DNA of 47,506 nucleotides. Origin: Hahella ganghwensis DSM 17046 (lineage in GTDB: Bacteria > Pseudomonadota > Gammaproteobacteria > Pseudomonadales > Oleiphilaceae). This document shows, piece by piece, positions 9,737 through 18,714 of this stretch. Numbering within the stretch: position 1 is the first letter of the stretch; every line of letters starts with the position of its first letter. The stretch is from the NCBI RefSeq assembly GCF_000376785.1, contig NZ_AQXX01000093.1, positions 1-47,506 on the forward strand, given 5' to 3'. The position numbers and the translations under genes are program-made. The notes under the pieces were generated by a model. The model did no database searches and had not been told where the DNA came from. It was given only the letters and a program-made list of their open reading frames with translations.

Positions 9737-10309
9737 TCAATCAACCCACCCGCTGCCAATAGCCCGAAACGGTAGTTCCAGCTCCAGCTCCGGAATTTCC
9801 CTGGAAATCCAGGCGGGAAATGTGTTGCTATTGGGACCCGGAAACACCTGATAGTGGTTCTTCCAGGGATAGGTGGCAGCTTTTTCCGCGATTTTGTCTA
9901 TCAACTCACCGACTCCTTCCCCTCGCCGGTCCAGTATAAGTTGTGGCTTAGCGCCATACCAGTGCCTGTCCGGAATGTCCTCTTCCACTCTCAAAACCGG
10001 CAACCCTCTTCGCTCACGCCAGCCTATGACTTCGTATACCGTGTAATCCATGGCATTTTCCGGCTTCACGGCAATCCATGTGTGGATGGCAAAGAGACCT
10101 CTCCACCCCCAGGCGTCAGCACCATACACCTGAATAACCGGCTCGGGCGTGGTCAGTGGATCTGGTGCAAGACCCGCAGATGCCCTCGTGGCAGAGCGCC
10201 AGGTATCCGTACTGCACCCTGATAGTAACAGCGCGATAAGCAGCGCAAGTAACGCCCCCGATCTGACTGCTCTGTGAACTACAAACCCGTTATTGACTAA
10301 ACTGTCCAT
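9737..10309 (-). CDS. DUF3750-family lipoprotein
   Basis: The 190-residue protein begins with a hydrophobic segment ending in a lipobox-like LLSGC, so it is probably lipid-anchored in the envelope. The body contains WGWRGLFAIHTWIAVKP and NHYQVFPGPNSNTF, the hallmark blocks of DUF3750, which have conserved His and Asn residues and look like a permuted peptidase or amidase fold. No function is established. It lies 25 bp before the amidotransferase gene, suggesting a three-gene operon with the VanZ-like gene. Confidence 0.82.
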   Translation of the reverse strand: MDSLVNNGFVVHRAVRSGALLALLIALLLSGCSTDTWRSATRASAGLAPDPLTTPEPVIQVYGADAWGWRGLFAIHTWIAVKPENAMDYTVYEVIGWRERRGLPVLRVEEDIPDRHWYGAKPQLILDRRGEGVGELIDKIAEKAATYPWKNHYQVFPGPNSNTFPAWISREIPELELELPFRAIGSGWVD

Positions 10310-10673
10310 TGATGCGACGACCGAATGACATAGTGGCCAGTGGCACTCTGGGGCCTACCTTACAACCCCGTGACTGTTGACGTTTCTAGCCTGGCCTTTT
10401 TTCAGGTTCCACAAGCACGAAATACGAAACCTCAACAAACCCTAAGATACCTTGATAGGAAAATTGAGCAATAAAAGCTAATGAAATTTAATAATTGGAA
10501 TTATACTTCCGTCAGCTTGTCCTTGCCTCGCTTTTACCGGGGGCACCTGAAACCAGGTTTACCACATTTCTGTCATATAAACCTCCCGGAATGATTTGAA
10601 TCGGGGAAGGTTTTCGCTTTCAATGGGAGTGGTAAAGGAGCAGTACCCGTTAATCCGTATTTCTGAGGGCAAC
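10310..10673. promoter_or_regulatory. Divergent intergenic region before rimK
   Basis: These 364 bp separate the DUF3750 gene from the divergent rimK. I see no gene. TATACT at 10502-10507 could be a -10 for rimK, with TAATGA 17 bp before it as a weak -35, which would give an untranslated leader of about 160 nt. GAGGG at 10664-10668 is the rimK ribosome binding site and decides the start at 10674 over the longer in-frame start at 10596. Confidence 0.3.
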
Positions 10674-11585
10674 ATGAAAATTGCGATTCTTTCGCGCAAC
10701 CCCAAACTGTATTCAACCCGTAGACTGGTAGAGGCTGGTCTCAAGCGTGGCCACGAAGTTCGCGTCATTGATACCTTACGCTGTTACATGAACATGGCCA
10801 CGGACAACCCCACGATCCACTATCGTGGTGAGACCCTCGAAGGATATGATGCCGTTATCCCCCGTATCGGTGCTTCAGTCACCTTCTACGGTACCGCAGT
10901 ACTGCGCCAGTTTGAGATGCTGGGAGTCTTCCCTCTCAACGAGTCCGTTGCCATCACCCGGTCTCGCGACAAACTTCGTTCGTTACAGTTGCTGTCCCGA
11001 CGTGGGATTGGGATGCCGGTGACAGGATTCGCGAATTCACCGGATGATGTACAGGATCTGATCAGAATGGTCGGTGGTGCTCCACTGGTCATCAAACTAC
11101 TGCAAGGTACGCAGGGCATCGGAGTGGTTCTTGCTGAAACCAAGAAAGCAGCCGAAAGCGTCATAGAGGCTTTCCTCGGGCTTAACGCCGATATTCTGGT
11201 ACAGGAATACGTCAAGGAAGCCGGTGGTTCGGACATCCGTTGCTTTGTGGTCGGAGACCGTGTTGTGGCGGCCATGAAGCGCCAGGCCCAGCCAGGGGAG
11301 TTCCGCTCCAACCTGCACCGGGGCGGTACAGCCTCCCTGGTCAAAATCACCCCCAAGGAACGTCAAACGGCCGTTAAGGCTGCGAAAGTCATGGGGTTGA
11401 ATGTTGCGGGTGTTGACCTACTGCGCTCAAGCAGTGGCCCGAAAATCATGGAAGTCAATTCCTCGCCAGGATTGGAAGGCATTGAATCGGCCACGGGCAA
11501 AGATGTGGCCGGATTGATTTATGCCTTTATCGAAAAACAGATCGAAGAACGGAAGGCCACAACCCGAACGAAAGGCAAAGGTTAA
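10674..11585 (+). CDS. rimK: RimK, ATP-grasp alpha-L-glutamate ligase
   Basis: The 303-residue protein starts [18 protein letters not shown] and closely resembles RimK, which adds glutamate residues to the C-terminus of ribosomal protein S6 (RpsF). ATP-grasp features are visible: [17 protein letters not shown] (nucleotide-binding loop), [16 protein letters not shown], and the metal-binding end [15 protein letters not shown]. The length matches E. coli RimK (300). The gene is monocistronic here. The companion genes rimA and rimB known from Pseudomonas are not adjacent. Confidence 0.95.
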   Translation: MKIAILSRNPKLYSTRRLVEAGLKRGHEVRVIDTLRCYMNMATDNPTIHYRGETLEGYDAVIPRIGASVTFYGTAVLRQFEMLGVFPLNESVAITRSRDKLRSLQLLSRRGIGMPVTGFANSPDDVQDLIRMVGGAPLVIKLLQGTQGIGVVLAETKKAAESVIEAFLGLNADILVQEYVKEAGGSDIRCFVVGDRVVAAMKRQAQPGEFRSNLHRGGTASLVKITPKERQTAVKAAKVMGLNVAGVDLLRSSSGPKIMEVNSSPGLEGIESATGKDVAGLIYAFIEKQIEERKATTRTKGKG

Positions 11586-11658
11586 GGTTAATACTGATCT
11601 GGCCTGTTTTCCGGTGCACTTTTCTACTATATGACAATTGACATGCCCCTATTGCACG

Positions 11659-11677
11659 GCCGCAGATGAGCTGCGGC
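11659..11677. terminator. Hairpin between convergent rimK and GNAT genes
   Basis: GCCGCAG at 11659-11665 pairs with CTGCGGC at 11671-11677 around a 5-nt loop, and the stem touches the GNAT stop codon. It lies between convergent genes as a two-way terminator would. Neither side has a real T run, so termination is uncertain. Confidence 0.35.
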
Positions 11678-12537
11678 TAGCCAATTTCAAACGAGGTAAC
11701 GCCGTACAGGCAGTTCATGTCGATAGCCGGTGCCGTACCGGTATACATTCGAGCCGTTTCAAATACTGGCTGCATTTGGTACTCATCCACCAGTTTAAGG
11801 GCAGCCTCATTGATTCTCGGAATGTCGAGATAGACCAACGCCGTCTCTTCCACCGATGAAACGAGCGCTTCAAAAAGTTGTTCGGCAATGACCGGGCTAT
11901 CTGCAAACAGAGGCCCGATTTTATAGCCCTGCCGGCATTTCCGGATAACACCATAGCCAGCCAACTGGTCACCTTCCACATATCCCGAAGCCCTGGCATG
12001 GCTTTGACCAATCCAGGAGGTTATAAAGGCTTCTCTCTCTACTGGAAACATCTTGTGATCATAAGAGAGCAGCATGTCAGTGGAAACTTCGGTCAGGTCC
12101 TGAATCTGAGGCGATCCTGCCACCGTACCTATGCCCCTACCTCGACCTTCGTAGCGGATATTCTGATAGGCCAAGTTGAACCCGGACTTGCGATATTTCG
12201 ACTGTTGCTCAACAACGCCGTCCAGACCAATGTTGCATCCCTTCAAATACTCCAACGCCCTGTTCCAGATCTGGAAACCGTATTTCTGGCCTCTAAACTC
12301 AGGCTTGACGATATAAAAGCCAATAAAACCAAATGCAGAAGTGTACTTTACAGCCGATATACAGGCGACAGGCTGATCGTCCAGAAAGCCTATAAAGAAA
12401 CCGTTGCAGTCAGCGACATAATAGGCCTCAGCATCATCCAAACCGGGATTCCAGCCTTCCGCGGCGGCCCAGTCCAACATAATATGGAGTTCACTCATTG
12501 AGGCATTTCTAATCCGGTAACTTCCTTTATTATCCAT
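11677..12537 (-). CDS. GNAT-family N-acetyltransferase with C-terminal second domain
   Basis: The 286-residue protein has an N-terminal GNAT domain (about residues 5-135). YIVKPEFRGQKYGFQIWNRA is the conserved acetyl-CoA pyrophosphate-binding motif A (R/Q-x-x-G-x-G/A, here RGQKYG). Residues ~150-280 form a second domain resembling the C-terminal acetyltransferase-like domain of YitH/HolE-type proteins. The substrate is unknown. AGGAGA lies 8 nt before ATG 12537. The gene lies downstream of the Lrp-type regulator on the same strand, with a 103-bp gap. Confidence 0.87.
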   Translation of the reverse strand: MDNKGSYRIRNASMSELHIMLDWAAAEGWNPGLDDAEAYYVADCNGFFIGFLDDQPVACISAVKYTSAFGFIGFYIVKPEFRGQKYGFQIWNRALEYLKGCNIGLDGVVEQQSKYRKSGFNLAYQNIRYEGRGRGIGTVAGSPQIQDLTEVSTDMLLSYDHKMFPVEREAFITSWIGQSHARASGYVEGDQLAGYGVIRKCRQGYKIGPLFADSPVIAEQLFEALVSSVEETALVYLDIPRINEAALKLVDEYQMQPVFETARMYTGTAPAIDMNCLYGVTSFEIG

Positions 12538-12640
12538 TCTCTTTCTCTCCTGAGGGCTGAGCGTTCCAGACTCCCGAACATTTTTACTGTATTGGCTCTA
12601 CAGATATATGTCACTCTCGCTTGCCGGACAAGAGCCCGTT

Positions 12641-13114
12641 TTATACAAGAGCCAGGGGCAATTCCGTGGTGTATTTCACTTCGCTGAGCGCAACACTGGA
12701 GTTAATTTCCAACACACCGGGAATCTGCGACAGATGATCCCTGAAGAATTTTTCATAGGTGGAAACATCCCGGGTGACAATCCTCAACAGAAAATCAGTA
12801 CGCCCCATCATGGTGTAGCATTCGGTGACTTCCGGATAGGAGCGAATGCGTTCTTCAAACTCCCCCACTGCCTGACGTCCGTTTGCTGTGAGTTTGACCT
12901 CGGTATAAATCACCACATCCAAACCGAGTCTTTTCCGGTTCAGCATCCCTACTCTACGATCGATATAGCCCTCATCCTCAAGTCTCTTGATTCGTCTCCA
13001 GCAGGGAGGCTGGGACAGGTTGACCCGCTCAGCAATTTCCGATGCCGACAGACTGGCATCAGATTGAATCAGTTCCAAAATCTGACGATCAGTTTTATCC
13101 AGCTTAATATCCAT
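12641..13114 (-). CDS. bkdR: Lrp/AsnC-family regulator, probable BkdR
   Basis: The 157-residue protein has the Lrp layout. An N-terminal winged helix-turn-helix (LDKTDRQILELIQSDA..., recognition helix around LSQPPCWRRIKRLEDEG) is followed by an AsnC ligand-binding domain (residues ~70-150). I start at ATG 13114, with GGTGA upstream; GTG 13126 and ATG 13123 are the in-frame alternatives. It is divergent from the bkd operon, as the Pseudomonas activator BkdR is, which binds branched-chain amino acids. The symbol rests on context and family, not on specificity residues. A large palindrome lies just upstream. Confidence 0.85.
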   Translation of the reverse strand: MDIKLDKTDRQILELIQSDASLSASEIAERVNLSQPPCWRRIKRLEDEGYIDRRVGMLNRKRLGLDVVIYTEVKLTANGRQAVGEFEERIRSYPEVTECYTMMGRTDFLLRIVTRDVSTYEKFFRDHLSQIPGVLEINSSVALSEVKYTTELPLALV

Positions 13115-13137
13115 GAGTTTCATCACCAGTCGAAAAA

Positions 13138-13186
13138 TGGGTATAAATAATACTCTAACAGAGTTTTTATGAATTATTTATACCCA
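13138..13186. promoter_or_regulatory. Perfect 14-bp-arm palindrome between bkdR and bkdA1, likely operator
   Basis: TGGGTATAAATAAT at 13138-13151 is the exact inverse of ATTATTTATACCCA at 13173-13186, with 21 bp between the arms. A smaller repeat, ACTCT-AAC-AGAGT (13152-13164), is nested inside. The site begins 24 bp upstream of the regulator start. Just beyond it, TAGCAAATT (13189-13197) matches the left half of the E. coli Lrp consensus, and CAAATT (13192-13197) pairs with AATTTG (13207-13212). Binding by the adjacent Lrp-type protein is inferred. Confidence 0.65.
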
Positions 13187-13257
13187 AATAGCAAATTCCA
13201 ACTATCAATTTGAATAAAATTATCTGGGCGCCTGGAGTATAGTAATTACCCATGTCG

Positions 13258-13392
13258 AGCCGAAAGAGATCCTTTCGGTTTCGAAATCGACAGTTACCGA
13301 CTGTCGGAAACGAAGGGATTGCTCTCCAAAAGAGAGCTTACAAAAACAATACTCCCTCACCAGAAACAAAGCCGCAGGTGAGAGCAAAGGAG
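13258..13392 (+). promoter_or_regulatory. Structured 5' leader of the bkd operon
   Basis: Four hairpins follow one another before the bkdA1 ribosome binding site. The first is CCGAAAG/CTTTCGG (13260-13266 with 13272-13278). The second is CGACAGT/ACTGTCG (13288-13294 with 13300-13306), with an outer TTCG/CGAA stem at 13280-13283 and 13311-13314. The third is GCTCTC/GAGAGC (13321-13326 with 13332-13337). The fourth is CTCACC/GGTGAG (13356-13361 with 13377-13382). AAAGGAG follows at 13386-13392. None is followed by a T run, so they are not simple terminators. A possible -10, TATAGT (13238-13243), precedes them. I recognise no known riboswitch class. Confidence 0.5.
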
Positions 13393-13399
13393 ATTAATT

Positions 13400-14692
13400 A
13401 TGGCGCTATCGCAAAAGCCTGCCGGGCATTTTGCCGGTGATGTCGAAGATCATGCCGACACTCAATCCGGACTACCGGTCAACAAACTCTATGTGCCGGA
13501 AGCCTCTTCCCGCCCTGGCCAGAATCCTGACTTCAGCGACCTAGAAATCCCCCCCGCCGGAACCACTCCCAAACCTCAAACCGATACTCATGCTCTGGAC
13601 ATGCAAAGTCTGGCATATGGCTTGGTTCGTGTACTTGATGATGAAGGTAACGCTCTGGGAGAGTGGAATCCCAATCTAAGCGCGGAACAAATGCGTCAGG
13701 GGCTCCGACATATGATGCATGTGAGAGCCTACGACGATCGCATGTTTCGAATGCAGCGCCAGGGCAAGCTCTCTTTCTATATGAAATGTACTGGTGAAGA
13801 AGCCATCGCAGTGGCACAGGCAATGGCATTGGAGAAAGGCGATATGCTGTTTCCGACCTATCGCCAACAAGGCCTGCTCTTCGTTCGCGAACGCCCGGTA
13901 CTGGACATGATGTGCCAGTGCCTCTCTAACTCAAAAGATAACCTCAAGGGTCGCCAGCTCCCGGTGCTTTACAGCTGGAAAGAAAATAATTTCTTTACCA
14001 TTTCTGGAAACCTGGCAACACAGTTCAGCCAGGCCGTCGGCTGGGCCATGGCTTCTGCATATAAAGGCGAAGACCATATTGCCTCAGCCTGGGTAGGTGA
14101 TGGCAGCACCGCCGAAGCAGATGTTTACCATGCCCTCCTTTTTGCTTCCACTTATCGCGCGCCGGTCATATTGAACGTGGTAAATAATCAATGGGCGATT
14201 TCTACGCCCCAGTCTTTCGCCTCTGCCGGTACCACCTTTGCGGCCAGAGGATTAGGGTTCAATATCCCGAGCATCCGCGTCGATGGCAACGATTTTCTCG
14301 CGGTTTACGCCGCCGCAGAATGGGCCGCCAAGCGCGCCCGTGAAGGACACGGAGCCACTTTCATCGAACTTTTCACCTATCGCAGTGAAGGACATTCGAC
14401 CAGTGACAATCCGGAAGGCTATCGCGCGAAGAACGAAGCCCAGGCCTGGCCACTGGGTGACCCTGTTGAGCGACTCAAGCAGCATCTTATTCGACTGGGT
14501 GAATGGAGCGAGGAACAACACGAAGCCCTCGCCGAGGAACTCAAACAGTCCATCCTTCAGACCTGGAAAGAAGCAATTACCTACGGAACTCTGGAGGAAG
14601 GCCCCCACTGGCCGGTCAGCACCATGTTCGAGGATGTTTACAAAGAAATACCGGCGCACCTGCGCAAGCAACGTCAGAAAATGGGGGTGTAA
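13400..14692 (+). CDS. bkdA1: Branched-chain 2-oxoacid dehydrogenase E1 alpha subunit
   Basis: The 430-residue protein matches Pseudomonas BkdA1 in blocks such as GRQLPVLYSWKENNFFTISG, NLATQFSQAVGWAMASA and MFEDVYKEIPAHLRKQRQ. With the beta subunit it decarboxylates the 2-oxoacids of valine, leucine and isoleucine and transfers the acyl group to the E2 lipoyl arm. The thiamine diphosphate motif runs from GDGSTAEAD to NVVNN. The phosphorylation-loop-like YRSEGHSTSD is also present. The N-terminus is about 20 residues longer than in P. putida. AAAGGAG at 13386-13392 sits 7 nt before ATG 13400. Confidence 0.96.
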   Translation: MALSQKPAGHFAGDVEDHADTQSGLPVNKLYVPEASSRPGQNPDFSDLEIPPAGTTPKPQTDTHALDMQSLAYGLVRVLDDEGNALGEWNPNLSAEQMRQGLRHMMHVRAYDDRMFRMQRQGKLSFYMKCTGEEAIAVAQAMALEKGDMLFPTYRQQGLLFVRERPVLDMMCQCLSNSKDNLKGRQLPVLYSWKENNFFTISGNLATQFSQAVGWAMASAYKGEDHIASAWVGDGSTAEADVYHALLFASTYRAPVILNVVNNQWAISTPQSFASAGTTFAARGLGFNIPSIRVDGNDFLAVYAAAEWAAKRAREGHGATFIELFTYRSEGHSTSDNPEGYRAKNEAQAWPLGDPVERLKQHLIRLGEWSEEQHEALAEELKQSILQTWKEAITYGTLEEGPHWPVSTMFEDVYKEIPAHLRKQRQKMGV

Positions 14693-14695
14693 CTG

Positions 14696-15718
14696 ATGGC
14701 TAAGATGACAATGATCCAGGCCCTGAACTCCGCCATGGACTGCACCATGGCCCGTGACCCGAACGTGATGGTCATGGGGGAGGATGTGGGATACTTCGGT
14801 GGCGTCTTTCGCTGCACAGAAGGCCTCTATCAGAAATATGGCGCTCATCGGGCTCTGGATACGCCTATCGCAGAAGGCGGCATCATTGCTGCCGCGATTG
14901 GTATGGGTGTCAATGGTTTGCGTCCGGTCGTGGAAATACAGTTCGCCGACTACATCTATCCCGGATTTGACCAGATTGTCAGTGAGCTGGCGAGATTGCG
15001 TCACCGTAGCGGTGGCGAGTTCTGGTCCCCGGTAACCATCAGAGCTCCTTGTGGTGGCGGCATACGTGGAGGTCAGACTCACTCCCAGAGCCCGGAAGGT
15101 ATTTTCACCCATGTTTGCGGCCTCAAAACGGTCATGCCTTCGAACCCTTACGATGCCAAAGGTCTTCTGATCAGCGCCATTGAAGATGATGACCCGGTGA
15201 TATTCTTTGAGCCAAAGCGCATTTATAACGGCCCGTTTTACGGTCACGATGTCCAGGCAAATGTGGCTACGACCTGGAGTGCTCACCCAGCCGGCGAAGT
15301 CCCCGAAGGACACTATACCGTACCATTGGGCAAAGCCGCAGTCCTCAAAGAAGGCAGTGATGTCACCATTCTGACATACGGCACCATGGTACACGTGGCC
15401 GAAGCGGCTATTAACCTGAGTGGAATCAGTGCCGAGTTGATTGATCTACGCACCCTGCTCCCACTGGATATCGACACCATTGCCGACTCCGTGAAAAAAA
15501 CCGGGCGCTGCGTCATCATTCATGAAGCCACTCGCACCAGTGGCTTCGGCGCGGAACTGGTCGCAGAGGTGCAAGAGGAATGTTTCTGGCACCTCAAAGC
15601 ACCGATCGAAAGAGTCACCGGTTGGGACACACCCTACCCACACGCCTATGAATGGGAATACTTCCCGGAACACGACCGGATTATAGAAGCCATGAAACGT
15701 ACTCTGGAGGCAGATTAA
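14696..15718 (+). CDS. bkdA2: Branched-chain 2-oxoacid dehydrogenase E1 beta subunit
   Basis: The 340-residue protein is a transketolase-like E1 beta subunit. It has an N-terminal pyrimidine-binding domain (MGEDVGYFGGVFRCTEGL, with the conserved catalytic Glu region) and a C-terminal domain from about residue 205. PCGGGIRGGQTHSQSPEG is the cofactor-binding block typical of the branched-chain type. The gene starts 3 bp after bkdA1 and its stop shares a base with the bkdB start (TAATG), so the three genes are translationally coupled. Confidence 0.96.
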   Translation: MAKMTMIQALNSAMDCTMARDPNVMVMGEDVGYFGGVFRCTEGLYQKYGAHRALDTPIAEGGIIAAAIGMGVNGLRPVVEIQFADYIYPGFDQIVSELARLRHRSGGEFWSPVTIRAPCGGGIRGGQTHSQSPEGIFTHVCGLKTVMPSNPYDAKGLLISAIEDDDPVIFFEPKRIYNGPFYGHDVQANVATTWSAHPAGEVPEGHYTVPLGKAAVLKEGSDVTILTYGTMVHVAEAAINLSGISAELIDLRTLLPLDIDTIADSVKKTGRCVIIHEATRTSGFGAELVAEVQEECFWHLKAPIERVTGWDTPYPHAYEWEYFPEHDRIIEAMKRTLEAD

Positions 15719-17037
15719 TGGGAAGCTTTAGTTTTAAATTGCCGGATCTTGGAGAAGGTATCGTTGAGTCAGAGATCGTTGAGTGGTACGTCAAAACCGG
15801 TGATGTTGTGGAAGAGGATCAACATATCGCTGACGTCATGACAGACAAGGCAGTCGTGGAAGTGACCGCACCAGTCAGCGGAATCGTGACAGCAATAGCC
15901 TGCGAAGCCGGTGAAATGCTCGCGGTCGGAAAAGAGTTGATTCGTTTCGATACTGAAGCTTGCGGCAGCGGCACAAGTAGTCACGCGTCTGCCTCTGACG
16001 CCCAGGATCAGAACAATAGTGTGTCTCAACCGAAACCGGCAGACATTACGCCTAAAGGGGAGCGCACCAGTAATTCCCCAAACAAGGAGACGGTCGACCA
16101 ATCTCCGCCAGTCGCCTGCTCCGCTTCCCCATCGAGGGAGGCACCTTTACCGGTATCAAATGGCGTCAGCGGTACCGTACTCGCCTCTCCCTCTGTCAGA
16201 CAACGAGCACGGGATGAGCAGGTGAATCTTGCTGATGTACCCGGTAGTGGTCCGGCCGGCCGCATCAGCCATAAAGACCTGGATGACTTTATCGCCAGCG
16301 GCGGTGTACTGGCATCACCTGCAGGCCTGCGCTCTCGCCGTAACGGGCAGACAGACGTTAAGATCAAAGGCCTGCGCAGGGTCATCGCCCAGAAGATGCT
16401 GCAAACTAAACGCAATATTCCCCACTATTCCTATGTGGAGGAAGTGGATGTTACCGCACTGGAGGAGCTACGCCAGCACCTCAATGCCAACCGCGAGTCA
16501 CACCAGCCCAAACTCACGCTCCTGCCGTTCATCATGCAGGCACTGGTAAAGGCTCTGCCTAAATTTCCCCATTGCAATGCTCACTACGATGATGAAACCA
16601 GTATTCTGACGCAATTTGAAGCGGTGCATATGGGCATTGCCACCATGACCAATGCCGGCTTAATGGTCCCTGTCATCAAGCACAGTGAAAGCCTTGATCT
16701 CTGGCAGTCCGCCAGTGAAGTCAGCCGCGTATCTGAGGCCGCCAGAAACAATACTGCCAAAGCGGATGAGCTAAGCGGGTCATCAATTACCATTACCAGT
16801 CTCGGTGCTCTTGGTGGGATTGTGTCTACCCCCATCATTAATGCTCCTGAAACCGCGATTATCGGTATCAACAAGTTGCAGGAGCGTCCGGTGGTGAAGG
16901 ATGGAGCTATCGTCATCCGCAAAATGATGAATCTGTCCGCTTCTTTCGATCATCGTATTGTGGATGGCTATGACGGCGCTCAGCTGATCCAGGCCTTAAA
17001 ACGCCTGCTCGAAAACCCTGGAGCCATATTCGTCTGA
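15718..17037 (+). CDS. bkdB: Dihydrolipoyl acyltransferase E2 of the branched-chain complex
   Basis: The 439-residue protein has three parts. A single lipoyl domain lies at residues ~3-78, with the lipoylated lysine in MTDKAVVEV (Lys44). A Ser/Pro/Ala-rich linker leads to the peripheral subunit-binding domain (~160-203, ASPSVRQRARDEQVNL). The catalytic acyltransferase domain (~215-439) ends with the H-x-x-x-D-G motif in FDHRIVDGYDGA (about His412). It forms the core of the complex. I start at 15718, overlapping the bkdA2 stop, because MGSFSFKLPDLGEGI is the normal E2 N-terminus. Confidence 0.96.
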   Translation: MGSFSFKLPDLGEGIVESEIVEWYVKTGDVVEEDQHIADVMTDKAVVEVTAPVSGIVTAIACEAGEMLAVGKELIRFDTEACGSGTSSHASASDAQDQNNSVSQPKPADITPKGERTSNSPNKETVDQSPPVACSASPSREAPLPVSNGVSGTVLASPSVRQRARDEQVNLADVPGSGPAGRISHKDLDDFIASGGVLASPAGLRSRRNGQTDVKIKGLRRVIAQKMLQTKRNIPHYSYVEEVDVTALEELRQHLNANRESHQPKLTLLPFIMQALVKALPKFPHCNAHYDDETSILTQFEAVHMGIATMTNAGLMVPVIKHSESLDLWQSASEVSRVSEAARNNTAKADELSGSSITITSLGALGGIVSTPIINAPETAIIGINKLQERPVVKDGAIVIRKMMNLSASFDHRIVDGYDGAQLIQALKRLLENPGAIFV

Positions 17038-17182
17038 AATTTTATCCGTCGGTCGGTATTTCTTATTCAACGTAATAGTTGGATCTGAATGACTTCGATT
17101 TCAGTCGGTAATTATCGAGAAAAGAACTTAAGCAGGGTCGGGTTCGATCCTGCAATGACAGAATAAAAGTGGAACAAGCATC

Positions 17183-18598
17183 ATGACAACAACCTGCAAA
17201 GTACTCGTAGTAGGCGGTGGCCCCGGCGGTTATGTCGCCGCCATAAGATCTGGCCAACTGGGGCTGGATACTGTATTGGTGGAAGCCGATCGTCCTGGAG
17301 GCACCTGCCTGATCCGCGGCTGCATTCCATCGAAAGCCCTGATCCATGCAGCGACCCGCTACGAAGAATTGCTGGCCCATGCTGGCAGCGGAAAACTTGG
17401 CATCTCGCTGACATCCTCTCCGGAACTCAATCTCGGCAATATGATGGGCTGGAAAGACGGCATTGTTGATCGCTTGACTCAAGGCGTCGAGGGCCTGTTA
17501 AAGAAAGCCGGCGTCAAAGTTATCAAAGGCTGGGCAGAGTTTTCTGACGCCAAGCACTGTGTTGTGAGTACCGCAGAAGGAAAAGTCAATCTTCAGGCAG
17601 AGCATGTCATCCTGGCTAATGGCTCTCAAGCCACACAACTCCCCAACATTCCCTACGGTGAACATGTTATTTCATCAACCGAAGCACTTGAGCTGACTTC
17701 CGTGCCGGGTCACTTGGTCGTTATTGGTGCGGGTTATATCGGTCTGGAGCTGGGCATTGCCTATCGGAAGCTGGGCGCAAGAGTGACCTTTATTGAAGGC
17801 CAGGATCAAATTCTGTCCCTCTACGATAAAGAAATGACACGCCCCATAGAGCAGTGGCTGAAGAAACAGAAAATTGACCTGCACCTGAAAGCCAAAGCTG
17901 ACAGCGTCGAGACCATGAATGGTCGCCCACTCCTCAATTTTATTGACAAGAACGGCGAACAGCAGCAGCTGGAAGCGGACAAGGTGCTGGTCACTGTCGG
18001 CCGCAAGCCTAATGTTGAAGGCTGGGGAATCGACAATATGTGTCTGGATATGGATGGGCCGTTTGTTAAAGTGGACAAACAATGCCGAACCGCCATGAAG
18101 AATGTCTGGGCCATCGGTGACCTGGTTGGAGAACCAATGCTGGCTCACAAGGCATCCGCACAAGGGGAAATGGTGGCCGAGATCATTGCCGGCTACCGTC
18201 GCGAGTTTGATTCCGTAGCCATTCCTGCCGTGTGCTTCACTGAGCCCGAGATCGTCAGCATAGGCCTCACCCCAGACCAGGCGAAAGAAGCCGGACATGA
18301 AATCATTGTTGGGACATTCCCGTTTGCGGCAATCGGTAAGGCGTTGACTATGGAAGCCGGCCAGGATGGCGGTTTTGTCCGCATTACGGCACGCAAGTCA
18401 GACCATGTCATCCTGGGCATACATGCGGTGGGGGCCCATATCGCGGAACTCAGCGGTGAATTCAGTCTGGCGCTGGAAATGGGTGCTCGACTGGAAGACC
18501 TGGCCCACACCATTCACGTCCACCCCAGCTTGAGCGAAGCCACCATGGAAGCCGCAATGGCTGGGCTTGGCAAAGCCATTCACACCAGCCAGCGGTAG
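17183..18598 (+). CDS. lpdV: Dihydrolipoyl dehydrogenase E3 of the branched-chain complex
   Basis: The 471-residue FAD flavoprotein reoxidises the lipoyl arm of E2 with NAD+. Visible motifs are the FAD-binding VVGGGPGGYVAAIRSGQLG, the redox disulphide GGTCLIRGCIPSKALI (C-x4-C), the NAD-binding VVIGAGYIGLELG, and the catalytic base in HVHPSLSEA. It resembles the LPD-Val type of Pseudomonas. It lies 145 bp after bkdB; that gap has no clear terminator or promoter, so it is probably in the same transcript. Confidence 0.95.
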   Translation: MTTTCKVLVVGGGPGGYVAAIRSGQLGLDTVLVEADRPGGTCLIRGCIPSKALIHAATRYEELLAHAGSGKLGISLTSSPELNLGNMMGWKDGIVDRLTQGVEGLLKKAGVKVIKGWAEFSDAKHCVVSTAEGKVNLQAEHVILANGSQATQLPNIPYGEHVISSTEALELTSVPGHLVVIGAGYIGLELGIAYRKLGARVTFIEGQDQILSLYDKEMTRPIEQWLKKQKIDLHLKAKADSVETMNGRPLLNFIDKNGEQQQLEADKVLVTVGRKPNVEGWGIDNMCLDMDGPFVKVDKQCRTAMKNVWAIGDLVGEPMLAHKASAQGEMVAEIIAGYRREFDSVAIPAVCFTEPEIVSIGLTPDQAKEAGHEIIVGTFPFAAIGKALTMEAGQDGGFVRITARKSDHVILGIHAVGAHIAELSGEFSLALEMGARLEDLAHTIHVHPSLSEATMEAAMAGLGKAIHTSQR

Positions 18599-18714
18599 AC
18601 TTCCAAATACTGAAGCAGGAACAAGAATAAAAAGCAGGAAAGAGTGAAAGCCGGTTAGATAGACTGATATTCACACATAAAATCAGATACAAAGATAAAA
18701 ACAATGAGGCCATT

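Noticed and set aside
14252-15394. Long open frame (380 codons) on the minus strand
   Set aside because: It is antisense to bkdA1/bkdA2, which have unmistakable family matches; no recognisable protein family in this frame.
17085-17165. tRNA-like stretch with TCAGTCGGTA and GGGTTCGATCC between bkdB and lpdV
   Set aside because: It resembles D-arm and T-arm sequence, but the acceptor ends do not pair and no anticodon stem forms. A decayed tRNA fragment is possible but unsupported.
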